From Siphlonurus alternatus (Eukaryota > Arthropoda > Insecta > Ephemeroptera > Siphlonuridae): DNA of 64,000 bases. Positions 1 to 11,640 of the stretch are shown here, piece after piece. The stretch is from assembly GCA_949825025.1 (NCBI GenBank), contig OX463780.1:18821480-18885479 (forward strand), given 5' to 3'. How positions within the stretch are numbered: position 1 is the first letter of the stretch; each line of letters opens with the position of its first letter. Below the pieces are notes generated by a model. The model saw nothing but the letters and a program-made list of their open reading frames with translations, did no database searches and was not told the origin of the DNA. Both the position numbers and the translations under genes were made by a program.

Positions 1-517
1 GGCTGCATGTTTAAGGGCTCAGGAAAACAAACTTTAGGATTTTTTTGCGATGAAGCTATTTGAGATGAAATTTTTTGGGTTTCATTTCTCAATAAAGCAG
101 GGCAGATTAAAATATTTTAAGGAAATAAAATAATAAATAATGCAATCGCTCCCTCTACTTTGAATAATATAAATAATTGCATTTTTTTATATATACATTT
201 TTCATATAATTATATAGAAAAAAAGAGATTTATTATAGTCACCATGCAAGAAAACTGTGCCAGTAAGTTGCTTTCCTAAAATTAACCTTTTTTCTTGGCC
301 TGGCCACGATCCTATATTATGTTGTAAAGTTGCATGTAAAATAAAAAGAAACAAAAGCAATAAAAGAAATTTATACTGAAAAAGCATAACTTCAAAGGAT
401 ACTTTTCCAATAAAAAAAAATATATTTTCCGTCTCCATTCACAATATTTCTAAATGTACGTGTTACTTAAATAATGCATTATATTTTTGTTTATATATTA
501 TAAATAAAACTTAATAT
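1..517. other. AT-rich non-coding stretch
   Basis: I see no gene, RNA or mobile element here. The open frames are short and driven by A and T runs. Confidence 0.7.
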
Positions 518-702
518 AATGTCACGAGATGAACTATACAAAAAAAAAAAAAAAAAAAAAAATGGAGTATAAAGCAAGAAATTAATTTGAATTATACTTT
601 TAATCGAACTGTTCATTTTGCAAATAGTGTGAAATCTTGTTAGAGTGAAATAGCTGAAGCAGTTAAATTGAATAAATTTAAATGTCACGAGATGAACTAT
701 AC

Positions 703-733
<31 letters not shown>

Positions 734-848
734 AGTATAAAGCAAGAAATTAATTTGAATTATACTTTTAATCGAACTGTTCATTTTGCAAATAGTGTGA
801 AATCTTGTTAGAGTGAAATAGCTGAAGCAGTTAAATTGAATAAATTTA
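518..848. repeat. Recent tandem duplication, two copies of about 165 bp
   Basis: Two adjacent copies, 518-680 (163 bp) and 681-848 (168 bp), each start AATGTCACGAGATGAAC and end TTGAATAAATTTA. I read them as identical except for an internal A run of 23 bases in copy one (540-562) and 28 in copy two (703-730). That five-base difference accounts for the whole length difference. An identical copy pair points to a recent duplication, or possibly to an assembly artefact at the poly-A. A frame that crosses both copies repeats the same peptide and is a product of the duplication, not a gene. Confidence 0.95.
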
Positions 849-1381
849 TAGCATTCAAATTGGACTTATTTATAATAACAGCTGAAATTACTTGATTGTA
901 ATATTAATAATATTTGTGGCGTTTTTCCCTCATATTATTTTCCATTTATTTACGTAATATCCATGCACGATTATTGTGAAGAAAAAAAAAAAAAAAGAAA
1001 AGAGAGACATAGAAATTTTTGTCTAATTGTAAGCCACGACACAATGCATAAGAATGATTTTTTATATTTTATTGGAAATTTCCATCAAGTGAATATCATC
1101 AATATCAATTTCATGATATTTTTGTGTAAAGTTTTTTACTTATATTTTATTCAAAATTTAATCGAAAAGTAGTGACTTCATTTCACGTAGGATATGCATA
1201 CTTGGAAGAAATATGCTGTTTTGCGAATGCGATCGAGAAAAAGGGTCATGGAGTTGCAAAATCATTTGCGTCCGTACATTTTCGTAAATATTCACAACCA
1301 CATTCCTATGAAATTTTTATTTTTTTAATGGTAAAATTTTTATAAAATGTCCCTCTTTTATATTTTGTCCGAAAGCGGTAC
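849..1381. other. AT-rich non-coding stretch
   Basis: It holds a purine tract near 978-1006 (A runs followed by GAAAAGAGAGA). I see no gene or element. Confidence 0.6.
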
Positions 1382-1474
1382 ATTTAGGCGTCCCGAGAGC
1401 CTCTTTGGGGACACCGGGACATGGTACTCTAAAACGGTACTGTACCGGTCAAAACGGTACGTCTGGTCACCCTA
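1382..1474 (-). mobile_element. Solo end of a DNA transposon (GGTGACCAGAC-type terminus)
   Basis: Read on the minus strand, this GC-richer island begins AGGGTGACCAGACGTACC and continues with repeats of CGGTAC and ACCGG-like words before GTCCCGGTGTCCCC. Transposon ends starting CAGGGTGACCAGACG are, from memory, common in many animal genomes. I could not find the matching opposite end or a target duplication, so this looks like one terminus of a truncated or rearranged element. An open frame at 1405-1674 crosses it but shows no recognisable domain. Confidence 0.45.
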
Positions 1475-3528
1475 GAGTACAGTCAACTCAAGATCATTTC
1501 TCCTTAAGGTTAGGCAACTTATTCATCACCAAGCCAAAACGGGTTGCATATGTCACAGGGTCAATACACGATTACCCCTGTCTCATAATACTAACTTGTC
1601 AGTTGTGCTGCAGAACAAGTTACGAACAAGGTGAGATGGCAAGGTGGGCACTGTCAAATTTTTTTGAGTTGTAGTTTTTGTTTGCAAAGTTGATAAAAGA
1701 AAATAATAAACTGCTCCACCATGCAGTACGAACTTTATTGCCGTATATTTTGTGCTCTTATAGTTGCAATATTTTAAAATATTTATTCCTTTTTGGTGGT
1801 ATAATATTATATCTAATACTAAAGTTGCATTGAATTTGTGAAATTTAATACTTATGAATACTGTATGTTATTTAATTTAAAAATATTTTATTAAATATAA
1901 ATTATGTTTAAAAAATCATATATATATAACTACATCTTTTACTTGATCCCCTATATGAGTTGCATCTAGGGAAAAAAAATTAAAATTCATACCCATGCTT
2001 TGGTGCATTATACATATTTTAAAAGAGAAAAAAAAAAAAAAAACATAAAAATGTAGAAAAGACAATTTAATAATTGAGCAAGCGACAAAGCCAACGAAAG
2101 AAAGAAGAGCTTTCTTGCTTGCTGTAGGTCTAAAAGTTGTCGGGGGCGATTCTAAGCGAGCGGATCGACAAGTAGGTACAAGAAACAACGCTTGGGGAAT
2201 GCAATAAAAGAATTCTTCTTATACCAAAGCTTTTTTTTTACATGTATAAAATAAAAGACTAAAAAAATATGATAAAGAAAGAAGGAAAAATGTTCGTTTG
2301 AACTCGTTTCCAGTAGACAGCCATTCATATCTTGTCATGTCCACCGTTGCGCTCAATGAATATTGCCCAGATACCAAGAGGGAATAACGTATTCATGAAT
2401 CTACTCTGCCGTATAAACTAGTTTATATTGTTCTATAATGATAAAATATGATTTTAATTTCTATAATATGGGAGTTTCATGTGAGCTACATATTTGTACT
2501 AATTTGTGAATAGAAAATGTCATAATAAAGTACAATACATATATATTATCTTAGGATTATACACTCCATACAGCTAATATAAAATGTCCAAATAGATATT
2601 ATATTTTTCTCATGTGAAATTAAGTAAATTGTTCAGCATCAATATGAAGCAAGGTAGCGTTTATTTTGTTGTTAATTCAAATTCAAAAATTAAAGAAAAA
2701 CCAATGACAATTAAATTAACGATGCTATATTTACAATTAAACTTTTGTTTCATTGATTAAAATTATAAATTCAAACTTGTGATACAGTGAATTTATATTT
2801 TTAACCTTTTGTATGTAAACATGTTATTTATAACTTGTTAAATTGTGTTTTATTGATTGAAAAGCTTCATATTTTAAAGTAGTAAAATCCCACAATCAAA
2901 AATCAAAAGAGTATTTAAAAGCCGTATTTACATAATGGACATTGCCAAATTTATTTTAGTACTAAGCCTTGATCTATTAATTAACCCTGAGATGTTCTAA
3001 TAATTATTTACTATAAATACTTCATTATCTCAATTAGAGATTTTATAATTTTGTTTACCAAAACTATAAAAATCAACACAGTCTATAAGGTCACTGTTAA
3101 GATTCAATTAAACACTTTAATTAAACAGACAAAAATAGCAAAGTTACATTACCCCAGAAGTACTTGCAAATAGAGCCGATTGGATTTATCCGCTTACCTA
3201 CAACATACACAAACAAAAAGATTAGTTTTTCAATCAATACATATTTCGAGGATTATCTAATGATGTTAAGTTTTACAAGAATTACACATTTTATTTACTA
3301 AATTGCATTTATATATTCGCAAACTCCACTCTCAGAAAAAAATCTAAAATAATTATTATATAATACGTAAAACCATGCCAGGTATTTATTTTGTATTGTT
3401 TCCTACTATTTGTCACAAATTATAGTTGTAATTTTATTTTCAACTGAAAAAAGGTTTTTACTGGTTGTGAAAAATATACATTTGGATTAAATTTAATGTG
3501 TATTTTTATGTCAAACAATATTTTGAAC
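1475..3528. other. Two kilobases of AT-rich DNA
   Basis: Nothing recognisable. There is an A run near 2030-2043. A slightly GC-richer patch at about 2080-2200 contains TTGCTTGC (2115-2122), and another lies at about 2315-2385. No ORF of interest is present. Confidence 0.6.
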
Positions 3529-3536
3529 ACTCAAAC

Positions 3537-4348
3537 CAGTGGCGTAGCCACGGGGGGGGTTTTCGGGGTTTAAACCCCCCCCATGAAGATCGAGTAGTGA
3601 CTGGACATAAGAAGAAAAAAGGAAAAATTATAGAAATTTGAAAAAAAAAAAGTTAAATAAAAAATTGAAATTTAGGGGTATCAAGTAGTCTTTTCTTTAA
3701 AATAAACAAATTATAAGTTAGTTTCTAATTTTAACAGGAAAAAGTGCGACTCATAAATAAATGTTTTAAATTCCCTTACAAACTGCATGTGCATATAACT
3801 ACTATTGTATAAATTAAAACGCTCTCACGTGTGCCGCACTTTCATTTAATTGGTTGCTTCACGCGCCCGGTGCAGACAAAATTTAACAAAAATAAGAGAA
3901 GCAATTCCCTTTTTTATTTATTTATTTTTCACAATATCTTAATGATATGAACTTGGATTATTAAATAAATTTTAAAAATCAAATTCAATTAAATGACACG
4001 TACACTGATTCTATAAAAATAATATAAAGTGGTTACATGAATTACTTGATTTAATTAAAATGATTTACTCAAAGCTTTATTTATTATACGCACGTTATTC
4101 AAAAGAAATTGAAAAATGGGGTGAAAAAAATATAAAATGTTAAAAAAATTGCATCAGGCCATATATTTTACCCTCTAATATAATAGTATTTTTCCATTAT
4201 TTTACCCTAAAAAAGGGGCGTGTCCTTAAAAAAAATCGCGCCTGCGGCGGGCTATTGGGGGGCTTCGCCCCCCAAACCCCCCAGTGGGCTCTTCTCAATC
4301 TTTGTCCTGAAGAACCCCCCCCTTGGGCAAATCCTGGCTACGCCACTG
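3537..4348. mobile_element. Non-autonomous hAT-type element, 812 bp, with 8-bp target duplication
   Basis: The left end reads CAGTGGCGTAGCCACGGG and the right end reads CCTGGCTACGCCACTG, giving a 14-bp terminal inverted repeat CAGTGGCGTAGCCA. The element is flanked by a perfect 8-bp direct repeat ACTCAAAC at 3529-3536 and 4349-4356. An 8-bp duplication and a CAGTGGCGTAG-type end are characteristic of the hAT superfamily. The interior has G and C runs near both ends (3551-3585 and about 4245-4323) around an AT-rich middle. No transposase frame is seen, so it must have been mobilised in trans. Two overlapping short frames near 4220-4455 read through the GC-rich end and the flank and are not genes. 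Confidence 0.92.
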
Positions 4349-4356
4349 ACTCAAAC

Positions 4357-4785
4357 AGGATATTTGGTAATTTCATCGTCACCAAATTATATTGTATGCC
4401 GTACATAACATACAACTTTGTATGCCAGTTATATTACTTTTGTTATTCGCGATAATAATTGGATCAAATTTGAAAAAATAGGCAGTATGAAAAAAGTTTA
4501 TAATGATGTAATTTTGTAACAAACGATTTCAAAATACACCATGTAAAAATTATTTGACAATAGAAAATATTTGCATTGTTTTTTTGTATGATACATTATT
4601 TTTACTCTTGATTATTTATTTTAAAAAACTTCATTTGCATTAATTGAATATTTAATTGTAAATAATAACTTTTAGATTTTTTGTATACCTGAAAATAAAA
4701 TCATAAAATACATAAAATATAATATATTTGTATACTAAAAAAAAAACTGATAATATTGAAATGATATGAACAAAAATACATTTTA

Positions 4786-4789
<4 letters not shown>
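4357..4789. other. AT-rich non-coding stretch
   Basis: No feature seen between the hAT element and the AT dinucleotide tract. Confidence 0.6.

Positions 4790-4843
<54 letters not shown>
4790..4843. repeat. (TA)n microsatellite
   Basis: About 27 uninterrupted TA units. It runs directly into a perfect palindrome. Confidence 0.98.
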
Positions 4844-4846
<3 letters not shown>

Positions 4847-4915
4847 GTGGTCTTACTATTACTATTTACTGTATATAATATATATACAGTAAATAGTAAT
4901 AGTAAGACCACCCAA
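4843..4915. repeat. Perfect 73-bp palindrome
   Basis: The left arm starts TTGGGTGGTCTTACTATTAC and the right arm ends GTAATAGTAAGACCACCCAA. The arms are over 30 bp with almost no spacer, centred on ATATAATATATAT near 4879. It directly follows the (TA)n tract, so the two together may extrude as a cruciform. It may be the core of a small foldback element, but no target duplication is evident. Confidence 0.95.
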
Positions 4916-5602
4916 AGTTTAAAATAAAAAAATAAAGTCCTTGATAATCTTAATAAAAATGTCATTGCTATTTAGCTTAATACAGTAATGCAAAAGTTAT
5001 ATAGTATTAAGTATACGATACAAAAAATATAAAATCTCTTGGACAGTTATAATATTATTGGTCTGGTTACTTGTTGTATAAAAAAAAGGCAATTTCATAT
5101 AGCAGCTTGTACTAAAGACGTACGCCTGAAGCAAGCAAGTACTTATCTACACATACTTCTGGACAGTTTCCAGTTACCATTGGCGCCATCAAGATAATAT
5201 GGCGCCAGACTTTCAGCAACATATTACATCAACAACTATAATGACGTTTAATAATTTTATAAAAATGTTTTAAATCAATATATTATTAAATAATTTAAAG
5301 CATAAATGGACCTCATTTAATTATATATATTAACATTGCATAATTTTGATATTCAGGTAAGTGCATTTTGATATAAACCGAATGTTATTTTTTCTCCTTT
5401 TGTGAGCTAGTCTTGGATCTCTTATATTAGTTTTGGAATTGAAAATTTCTACATTTTTTATTTAAAATGTACACTCCTCGACTCTGAAAAGTTCTCTTCT
5501 GCAGCTATAACATTACTGACGTCTCAAAGTGTACACCTCGGAACAATACAAACGTTACACCTGTCTGATTTAGTCAAGCTGCAGTTCCAAGAGACAAAGG
5601 CC
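4916..5602. other. AT-rich stretch with small hairpin
   Basis: A hairpin with 9-bp arms TGGCGCCAT/ATGGCGCCA sits at 5181-5207 (loop 9). GCAAGCAA occurs at 5131-5138. An AAGTGTACACCTC motif at 5520-5541 recurs elsewhere in the window. No coding signal. Confidence 0.6.
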
Positions 5603-5930
5603 GAGAAGTGTAGGCACATTGGTTGCGCGCCTGCCTCGCATGAAAAAGGTTGCGGGTTCGAATCTTCGTCTAGGGTGAGATACTTTTTACCATGCACTTT
5701 TCCGGGAGTTTGGACAAGTTCCCTTCATTCGGTAGGTGCACCTTAGGATGTACCGGGCTTCCTGCTACAGGTTTCCATCATGGTTTCACGCATGCCGAAT
5801 GGCGGGAAGTTTGAATTAGTCTATGGCCACTCGTATCCGTAAGATTTTGCTATAGTAATACTGTTTTTAAGTTTCAATGCTCGAACACCAATAGCATAAT
5901 ATGCTGTAGTAAGCTAAATAAAATAAAATA
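5603..5930 (+). mobile_element. tRNA-derived SINE, copy A
   Basis: The head resembles a tRNA: an A-box-like AGGCACATTGG at 5612-5622, then GCGCGCCTGCC, then a B box GGTTCGAATC near 5656-5665. A long non-tRNA body follows (TTTGGACAAG, CCTTCATTCGG, GGCGGGAA, ATGGCC, CTCGTAT) and the copy ends in an AAATAAAATAAAAT tail. The whole length aligns by eye to copy B at 60873-61208. This copy is more decayed: the B box lacks the second terminal C and the 3-prime half of the T stem is mutated. The anticodon-loop position resembles a tRNA-Ala, but this is not a functional tRNA gene. Confidence 0.88.
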
Positions 5931-6568
5931 TGCAGTTTAAGGGCTAACCCATAGTATTCTATTCCAGGGTGCTATGGCTAACTATCTCAAATAAAGTTAA
6001 ACTTCTCGCCCGTAAACAGAAAGTGTAACTTTCCGAAAGTGTCGAGGTGTACATAATGAGAGCGGTGTGATTAAAGAGGAGGAGATGGCGCTGCGTGTCT
6101 CGTGACCTCCTCCTTGGTGGCGGCAGACAGGAGGAACCTGTTCGCAAGAATGTGACCATTTGCCGCCTCCTCCCGGCCTACTGTCTACTGCATCCAAGCC
6201 TACGCCCTTCTTATGTTATATTGCTAATATATAACCATATAATAACTTTTTAAATAGCTTTAGTACTTTTTTTTTTTTTTGCAAAATAATAAAGATAACA
6301 GTATTTATTTTTCACTGCAATGTATTTTTAAACTGATTTTCTAAGTATCTAAAATTAAATTTAAATAATTAAATGATTAATTTACTAACTTAACACGTCA
6401 ATTTTCTAGTTTTTAGAATTTACAATTTATAGTGGAAAATATGTATTGTCTTTTAAGAATCAAAGGACTTAAAAAAATAATCTGTTAATAATTGTAAGTT
6501 TCTTATTTCACTTCATTTGTATGAAAATACGTTTCAGTTCAATTTGTGCTGAAATTTCTATTTAAAAA
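5931..6568. other. GC-richer island then AT-rich DNA
   Basis: 5940-6210 is clearly less AT-rich than its surroundings, with runs such as GAGGAGGAGATGG and CCTCCTCCTTGG. Two overlapping minus-strand frames of 66 codons lie in it, with no recognised domain. It includes the motif TTCCGAAAGTGTCGAGGTGT near 6031. The rest is AT-rich and featureless. Confidence 0.45.
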
Positions 6569-6592
6569 TATATATATATATATATATATATA
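6569..6592. repeat. Short (AT)n tract
   Basis: Twelve AT units followed by imperfect TA-rich palindromic sequence. Confidence 0.95.
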
Positions 6593-6719
6593 ATAATATA
6601 TTATATATTATATAAGTATGGGAGTTTCATCATATGATAAAGATTATAAATGAACTATGTAGTATAGAATAAACATAAACAATATTAATTATATATTACA
6701 TATTATACTCTAAAATTGC

Positions 6720-7040
6720 AATGGAGTATCGACCTCAATTTTTTTATTACAGAAATGGATAGAGGGTGCAAAGTTATGCTACCTTGATTTTTTTCAGATT
6801 TTTTTGAGACTGGGAACTATTTTTAAAAAATTATTGAAAGTCCTTTTCGTGACGTCACGAGACGCCGCTCCTTAAGAAAAAGATAGAACTTGCCGCCTCG
6901 TGACGTTACAAAAAGGACTTTAAATAATTTTTTTAAAAATAGTTCCCGGTCTCAGAAAAATCTGAAAAAAATCAGGGTAGCATAACTTTGCACCCTCTAT
7001 CCATTTCTGCAATAAAAAAAAATGAGGTCGGTACTCCATT
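6720..7040. mobile_element. Long inverted-repeat (foldback) MITE, about 320 bp
   Basis: The left arm starts AATGGAGTATCGACCTCA and the right arm ends TGAGGTCGGTACTCCATT. The arms pair imperfectly over roughly 140 bp (AGAGGGTGCAAAGTTATGCT against AGCATAACTTTGCACCCTCT; GGGAACTATTTTTAAAAAAT against its complement). Short unpaired sequence around CGCCGCTCCTTAAG lies in the middle. The inner arms contain GTGACGTCAC (6849-6858) and its decayed partner GTGACGTTAC. Order and sequence of blocks (TTATGC, TTTTTTCAGATTTTTT, GGGAACTA, GTGACGTCA) match the element at 40528-40891, so both belong to one family. No coding capacity; target duplication not clear. Confidence 0.9.
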
Positions 7041-8107
7041 AGTAAAAATCTGGAGCATAATAAAATGTTGTCAATCTTGTTATAAATATTTCTATATAGG
7101 TTTCTATTTATTATTGACTCTTTGTAGAGGGATAATTATATTGATATAATGTACCAGTCACTAATTAATGTACATATAAAAAGGTTTCACTACTTTAATT
7201 ACTCTAGACCTGACAGTGAATTCAATACATTTATCAATAAATTCAATTCCATTTGCCATATTAGCTACAGGAAACCGTGGAAACCTTTAGTAAAAAGCCT
7301 AACATACCAAAACAAAGGGTATGTCTCGAATGGAAGGGTACCTAACTGAAGAAATTTATGAAAAGTATGACCTAATTTGAAGCATTACTGCGGCATTGCG
7401 AGACTGGCGCTTAATTACCAATATAGGAATATTTGTTTAAACAATTCTTCTTTCTTTTTATTTATATTAAATTTATGACACAAATAATGTTGCTTTTTTA
7501 ATTTAAGATCATATTGAATAAATTTTGTATACAGCTGTGTGACAATAACTAGAAATTCTAGTTTTTTTGTCAGGATTAAAATCAAAGCAATTTTAATGAT
7601 TTAATTTTTGAGGGAAAAGATCAGAGTTTTTAGTTTTCTAAAGAAAAATAAGTATTTGATGTAAAAGAATAAAAAGTCCATAACTTTTCTGAGGATAACA
7701 GAACAATGAAAATTAAAGCATGAAATAAAAAAGATAAAATGGTGAGAGAGGAGGAGCTGGTTTCTTCTTCTTCTTCTTCTTAAAATGAATTGTGATCAGA
7801 GTGAAAAATGTTCTTTAGACAATAGGAATACGGAGGCTATAACTAGGGGTAAAAATAAGAAATAAAAAAAATATATACAAGTAAAACAGGTAGAATTTCT
7901 TCCTCTTTTCTCTGCGAAATATCAGTTAGAATTCATGTTTTCCAGTGAATAAATTCTCTCTTTTTTTCTCTATTCTTTATATATATATACATTCATCTCA
8001 TCTTTAAAACATTGATTCTTTAGAGGAAGAACTATATATATATAGCCACTGCCCATTCGATTTACTATGCAACTTTCAGCAAGTCGGCCAAAACTTTTAT
8101 ACATGGC
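7041..8107. other. AT-rich stretch with core-motif fragment
   Basis: Mostly featureless. At 7262-7288 the words CATTTGCC, GGAAACCGTGGAAACC occur in the same order as in the core of the 5S-type SINE near 62.9 kb, probably a decayed fragment. A short (TTC)5 run lies at about 7765-7780. Confidence 0.5.
7245..7290 (-). mobile_element. Decayed SINE-core fragment
   Basis: CATTTGCC followed about 10 bp later by AGGAAACCGTGGAAACCT matches, in the same order, the CATTTGTC...GAGAAACGTGGAAACCTC core of the SINE at 62815-63160. Only the core is recognisable. Confidence 0.4.
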
Positions 8108-8131
8108 AAAAAAAAAAAAAAAAAAAAAAAA
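8108..8131. repeat. Poly-A run (24)
   Basis: Uninterrupted A run. No adjacent retroelement body was recognised. Confidence 0.97.
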
Positions 8132-8239
8132 TGAAGAAAGACTATCAAACTGGTGGTATTGAATGAAAAATCAAGTTTGTCAAGGAAGGAATATAATATG
8201 TAAAAAAAATTGGCGTATAAGAAAGGAATTGAGGTATGT

Positions 8240-8500
8240 ATTAGAGGTTTTGTGAGAGCCACCACCCATCGTGACAGACTGGGCGGGAAAAAAACGTCGT
8301 AGCAATGCAGAGGTCAGCAGTGGGGAACAGCTGGCGAACGGGGACAAGACACGTCGACAAGGAGGTGCACCCTGTGACGTCACTGGTGACCGTCACGTGA
8401 CCTTTATTGTTGTTACTGGTGATCACATTACAAAATGAAGAGCCTGCCATGGTGCTGTTAATTAGTCTGTTCACCCCATCATCATTAATTTGTCTGGCCA
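8240..8500. other. GC-richer island
   Basis: This block is much less AT-rich than its flanks. It contains TGACGTCA at 8375-8382 followed by GGTGACCGTCACGTGACC, overlapping E-box-like and CRE-like words. Minus-strand frames of 66-86 codons overlap here without a recognisable domain. It could be a regulatory element or an untranslated exon; the sequence alone does not decide. Confidence 0.35.
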
Positions 8501-9640
8501 TATAATTATTTCAAACTTCGTGGTATTTAATCAGTATGTTATTTGTGACATCACCAAAAAATTGATTGAAAATTGATTGATTTCTTAAGCAATATCTATA
8601 TCAAAATTTATAATTCGATAATGCATTAGAGAACAATACGTAAAATTTACATTTTTTTTCTCGCTTCCAATACTAATTTATCTACTTTTTTTGTATAGCT
8701 ATGATGGATTATACATGTATTGTATAACACATATATTTTTACTATGGACAAAAATTATCAAAATTTAATCTGAAATAATTCTTCTAGTCTTGTTATAATC
8801 TTCTTTATTTAACAAGTGTAAAAGTTATGAACGTGTTCTAAATTGCAACAACTGGTTTCTTTCTCTCTGCTTCCCGTTCCAAATTACACTGCTTCCTACG
8901 TACTACTGTTAAGGTCCCACCTTCGCTCTACTGCTCTTGCCGTTACACCACGTGTGTTGTAGCTAGGGCTAAAGTGTTTCGTCGCTTTGCTCACTAGCTT
9001 GGCTTATGACTATCAACAATTTCACCGCAGCGCATAAATCACAGCTACTTGTGTTTCTGTACGACACAACTTTTTGAACGAGAAAAAAAAATAGTAAAAG
9101 ACATTCATGAACAGAATACTAAAATTTAGTAATTTTATCATAAAGTTTTCATTTCAAATATATTAAATTATTTTATAGCTAAAATAAAAAATGCAAAATA
9201 AGGAACTTTTATTATTCTGCATAATAGCAGTTATTAACATATTGCGACAAATATGATAATATTTCATTTACTTTTATTTAAAATTTTATTTTATTATTAG
9301 ATTATTGAATTTTTCATTTGAATTTAAAAAAGGGGTGGAAAACTTTATTTACAAATTTTTAGATGCATCTCAGCAGGCATTTTTTTTTTTTAAATTTAAT
9401 TATTCGTGATTCCAATTAATATTTTAAAAACGTGTTGTTCAATTTTTATATACAAAAGATACGTATATTTATAATTTAAATATATACATAATTTAAACAG
9501 AATGAGTTTTTTGTGTGAATAAGAAAAAAATAAAATGTTATGTTATACACGAGAAACGTAGAAATATAATATATATTTTTTTTTAAACAAAACAAATTTA
9601 GAATAAAAGAAAACAAGAAAAACTAGACGTATAATAAAAG
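8501..9640. other. AT-rich stretch
   Basis: A modest GC rise occurs at about 8860-9070. Otherwise AT-rich with homopolymer runs and no gene. Confidence 0.6.
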
Positions 9641-9953
9641 CCAGAGTTCAGTCAAAACAAGAGAGTTGGAAGTGTCGCTTTAGCAGGCTTGACAATGTAG
9701 CCGGAATTTGTCTCATTTGCAGTAGCACGGAAACTAGAAACCGTGGGAGGGCAAGAGAGAAGGATTGAGGAACTGGAAGACAAGACCACGCTAATATCTT
9801 AGCTTGCTTGCTTCTTGGATACGCCCCTTAAGACCCCCAAGAGCTCTGTCGTTGTTGCATGTCTTCTAAGATTGTCTCGACTATGTGCGACACTGACTAC
9901 TGCCGCCGCTGTACTGTTTCTAGCATGACAAAGCGAATGGTGAGTGACTCTTT

Positions 9954-9954
<1 letters not shown>
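9641..9954. promoter_or_regulatory. GC-richer island adjoining a (CT)n tract
   Basis: This roughly 300-bp block is clearly less AT-rich than its surroundings and runs into a 75-bp (CT)n tract. It contains TTGCTTGC (9804-9811). Known biology: GAGA-type factors bind GA/CT repeats in arthropod regulatory DNA. Calling this an enhancer or promoter is inference; no TATA-plus-initiator arrangement was found. Confidence 0.25.

Positions 9955-10029
<75 letters not shown>
9955..10029. repeat. (CT)n microsatellite, about 37 units
   Basis: Uninterrupted CT tract. The plus-strand open frame over it (9859-10104) is a Leu-Ser repeat artefact. Confidence 0.98.
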
Positions 10030-10030
<1 letters not shown>

Positions 10031-11289
10031 ACAAATTACTCAAGATCCACTCACTCCGTCTCTGCTTACTCCACAGAGAAAATATAGAACGACGTCCTTT
10101 GTGAAAAAGGTTTCCCGTATTTTTTTACTTTAGTTTATAAAAACACGAAGGTTAATAAGAAGAATTCAACATATATAATAACAAAGAATTGTATAATTTT
10201 TTTGTCATAATAGAAACTACCTTATTTTATTTTTTAAATAAAATTATTGTGAATATAATAAATTATAATAAGACGTGTTCTTAGCTCTAATTGAGACATA
10301 ATCACTACGTCTTACGTAGGGGTGCATATGTAAGCAGCTTGCAACGTTTGCAATCTTCGCGCGCACGCTTATAATATAAGAACATGAATTTTCTACCCTT
10401 AATATATAACCAACCACATATTAAATTAATCAATCAAAAATCATGTAAGACATTTATTAATAAAAAAAATTGTACGTAATTATATAATTTAAACATTAAA
10501 TAACGTAATTATGATATTGTTACTTAATCATTTTGTGCTTCAATATATCAAATTATAATATATGTTTTTTTTTATTTTTTACCATACTGACTGTGAATGT
10601 GATCATAATATTATTTTATAATCAAGTTAATGCAAATAATTTATGATTGATTATGATTACTAATTTATGTTCTTATCTCCCGCATCTTTCGTTTCTACTT
10701 TGGTATGGTAAAGCTAATTCTGAGGTTTAAAGGAAAAGAAATCACGGGAGTTGCGGTGAAAAAATAATAAACAAAAATATACGTATAATACGTGAAAATA
10801 TTTCACTAATTTCTATTTCTGTAAAATTTTAAAATACAAATAAATTTAACTTATTTTCTTACATTTATTCATTATTCGTATACTTTGTAACCGAATATAC
10901 TGAGAATTGAGCTTTTTTTTTTTTTGTAAAATATTGCAATACTAAATGCGTGTTGAGAATGAAAATAAGTTTTAAAATTATATTTAAAATAATTGTCGTT
11001 TCTAATTAAAAATTTGAAGCTATTTAAAAATTTATTTACTGTAACCAAACTGCTAAAAATTAATTTGAGAATAATTAAGTATATTGTTAGCATACATTTT
11101 CTGTAAATAATCTATAAAATTTATGATAATTATATTATAAAATCTACATTTATAATTTTATTTCTGTACTAAATTTAATTTCTCTCATATAATAGAGGTT
11201 ATTTTATAGTAAGTATAGATTATTGTACATGTCTGACGAGCTAAGTGAGTATTATACATAGAGGGAACATGTATTTTCCGGGGGTATTA
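10030..11289. other. AT-rich stretch
   Basis: No feature recognised apart from a small GC patch near 10300-10375. Confidence 0.6.
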
Positions 11290-11370
11290 GGTCATGTCTG
11301 CAAAGGGTTGGTGGTGCACCAGGGATTGTGTTGCCAGCTGACAGTCTCCGCCTGTGTCAGACGTGATTAA

Positions 11371-11372
<2 letters not shown>
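11290..11372. promoter_or_regulatory. GC-richer island, left of (CT)n
   Basis: The sequence GGTGGTGCACCAGGG and neighbouring GC-rich words abut the (CT)n tract. Together with 11465-11620 it forms a GC-rich island split by the microsatellite. A regulatory role is inference only. Confidence 0.22.

Positions 11373-11464
<92 letters not shown>
11373..11464. repeat. (CT)n microsatellite, 46 units
   Basis: Uninterrupted CT tract of 92 bp, the longest dinucleotide GA/CT array in the window. The minus-strand Arg-Glu frame over it is an artefact. Confidence 0.98.
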
Positions 11465-11468
<4 letters not shown>

Positions 11469-11640
11469 CTTTCTGTTGCTGCCCTTGTCCCCCCACCTCT
11501 CCAACACGTGAGACCCTCCCCCCCCCCTAGATCTGGTGGCTCTGACTGTGACCTGTGCAGATTGTAATCCCCCCCCCCCTTCAGCCAGTCGTAAGGTCAC
11601 AAACATTACAGCAAAGGGAAGAGAAGAAGGATCGTCATAA
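11465..11640. other. Pyrimidine- and C-run-rich GC island
   Basis: Several C runs (near 11478, 11517-11527 and 11569-11579) and words such as CACGTG and GTGACCTGTGCAG. No coding sequence is recognisable. Confidence 0.4.

Noticed and set aside
5603..5680. Functional tRNA gene at the head of SINE copy A
   Set aside because: Stems do not pair properly, the B box is mutated, and a SINE body and tail follow.
9725..9755. GAAACTAGAAACCGTGGGAGG as another SINE-core fragment
   Set aside because: Only about nine bases match and neither the hairpin arms nor the neighbouring blocks are present.
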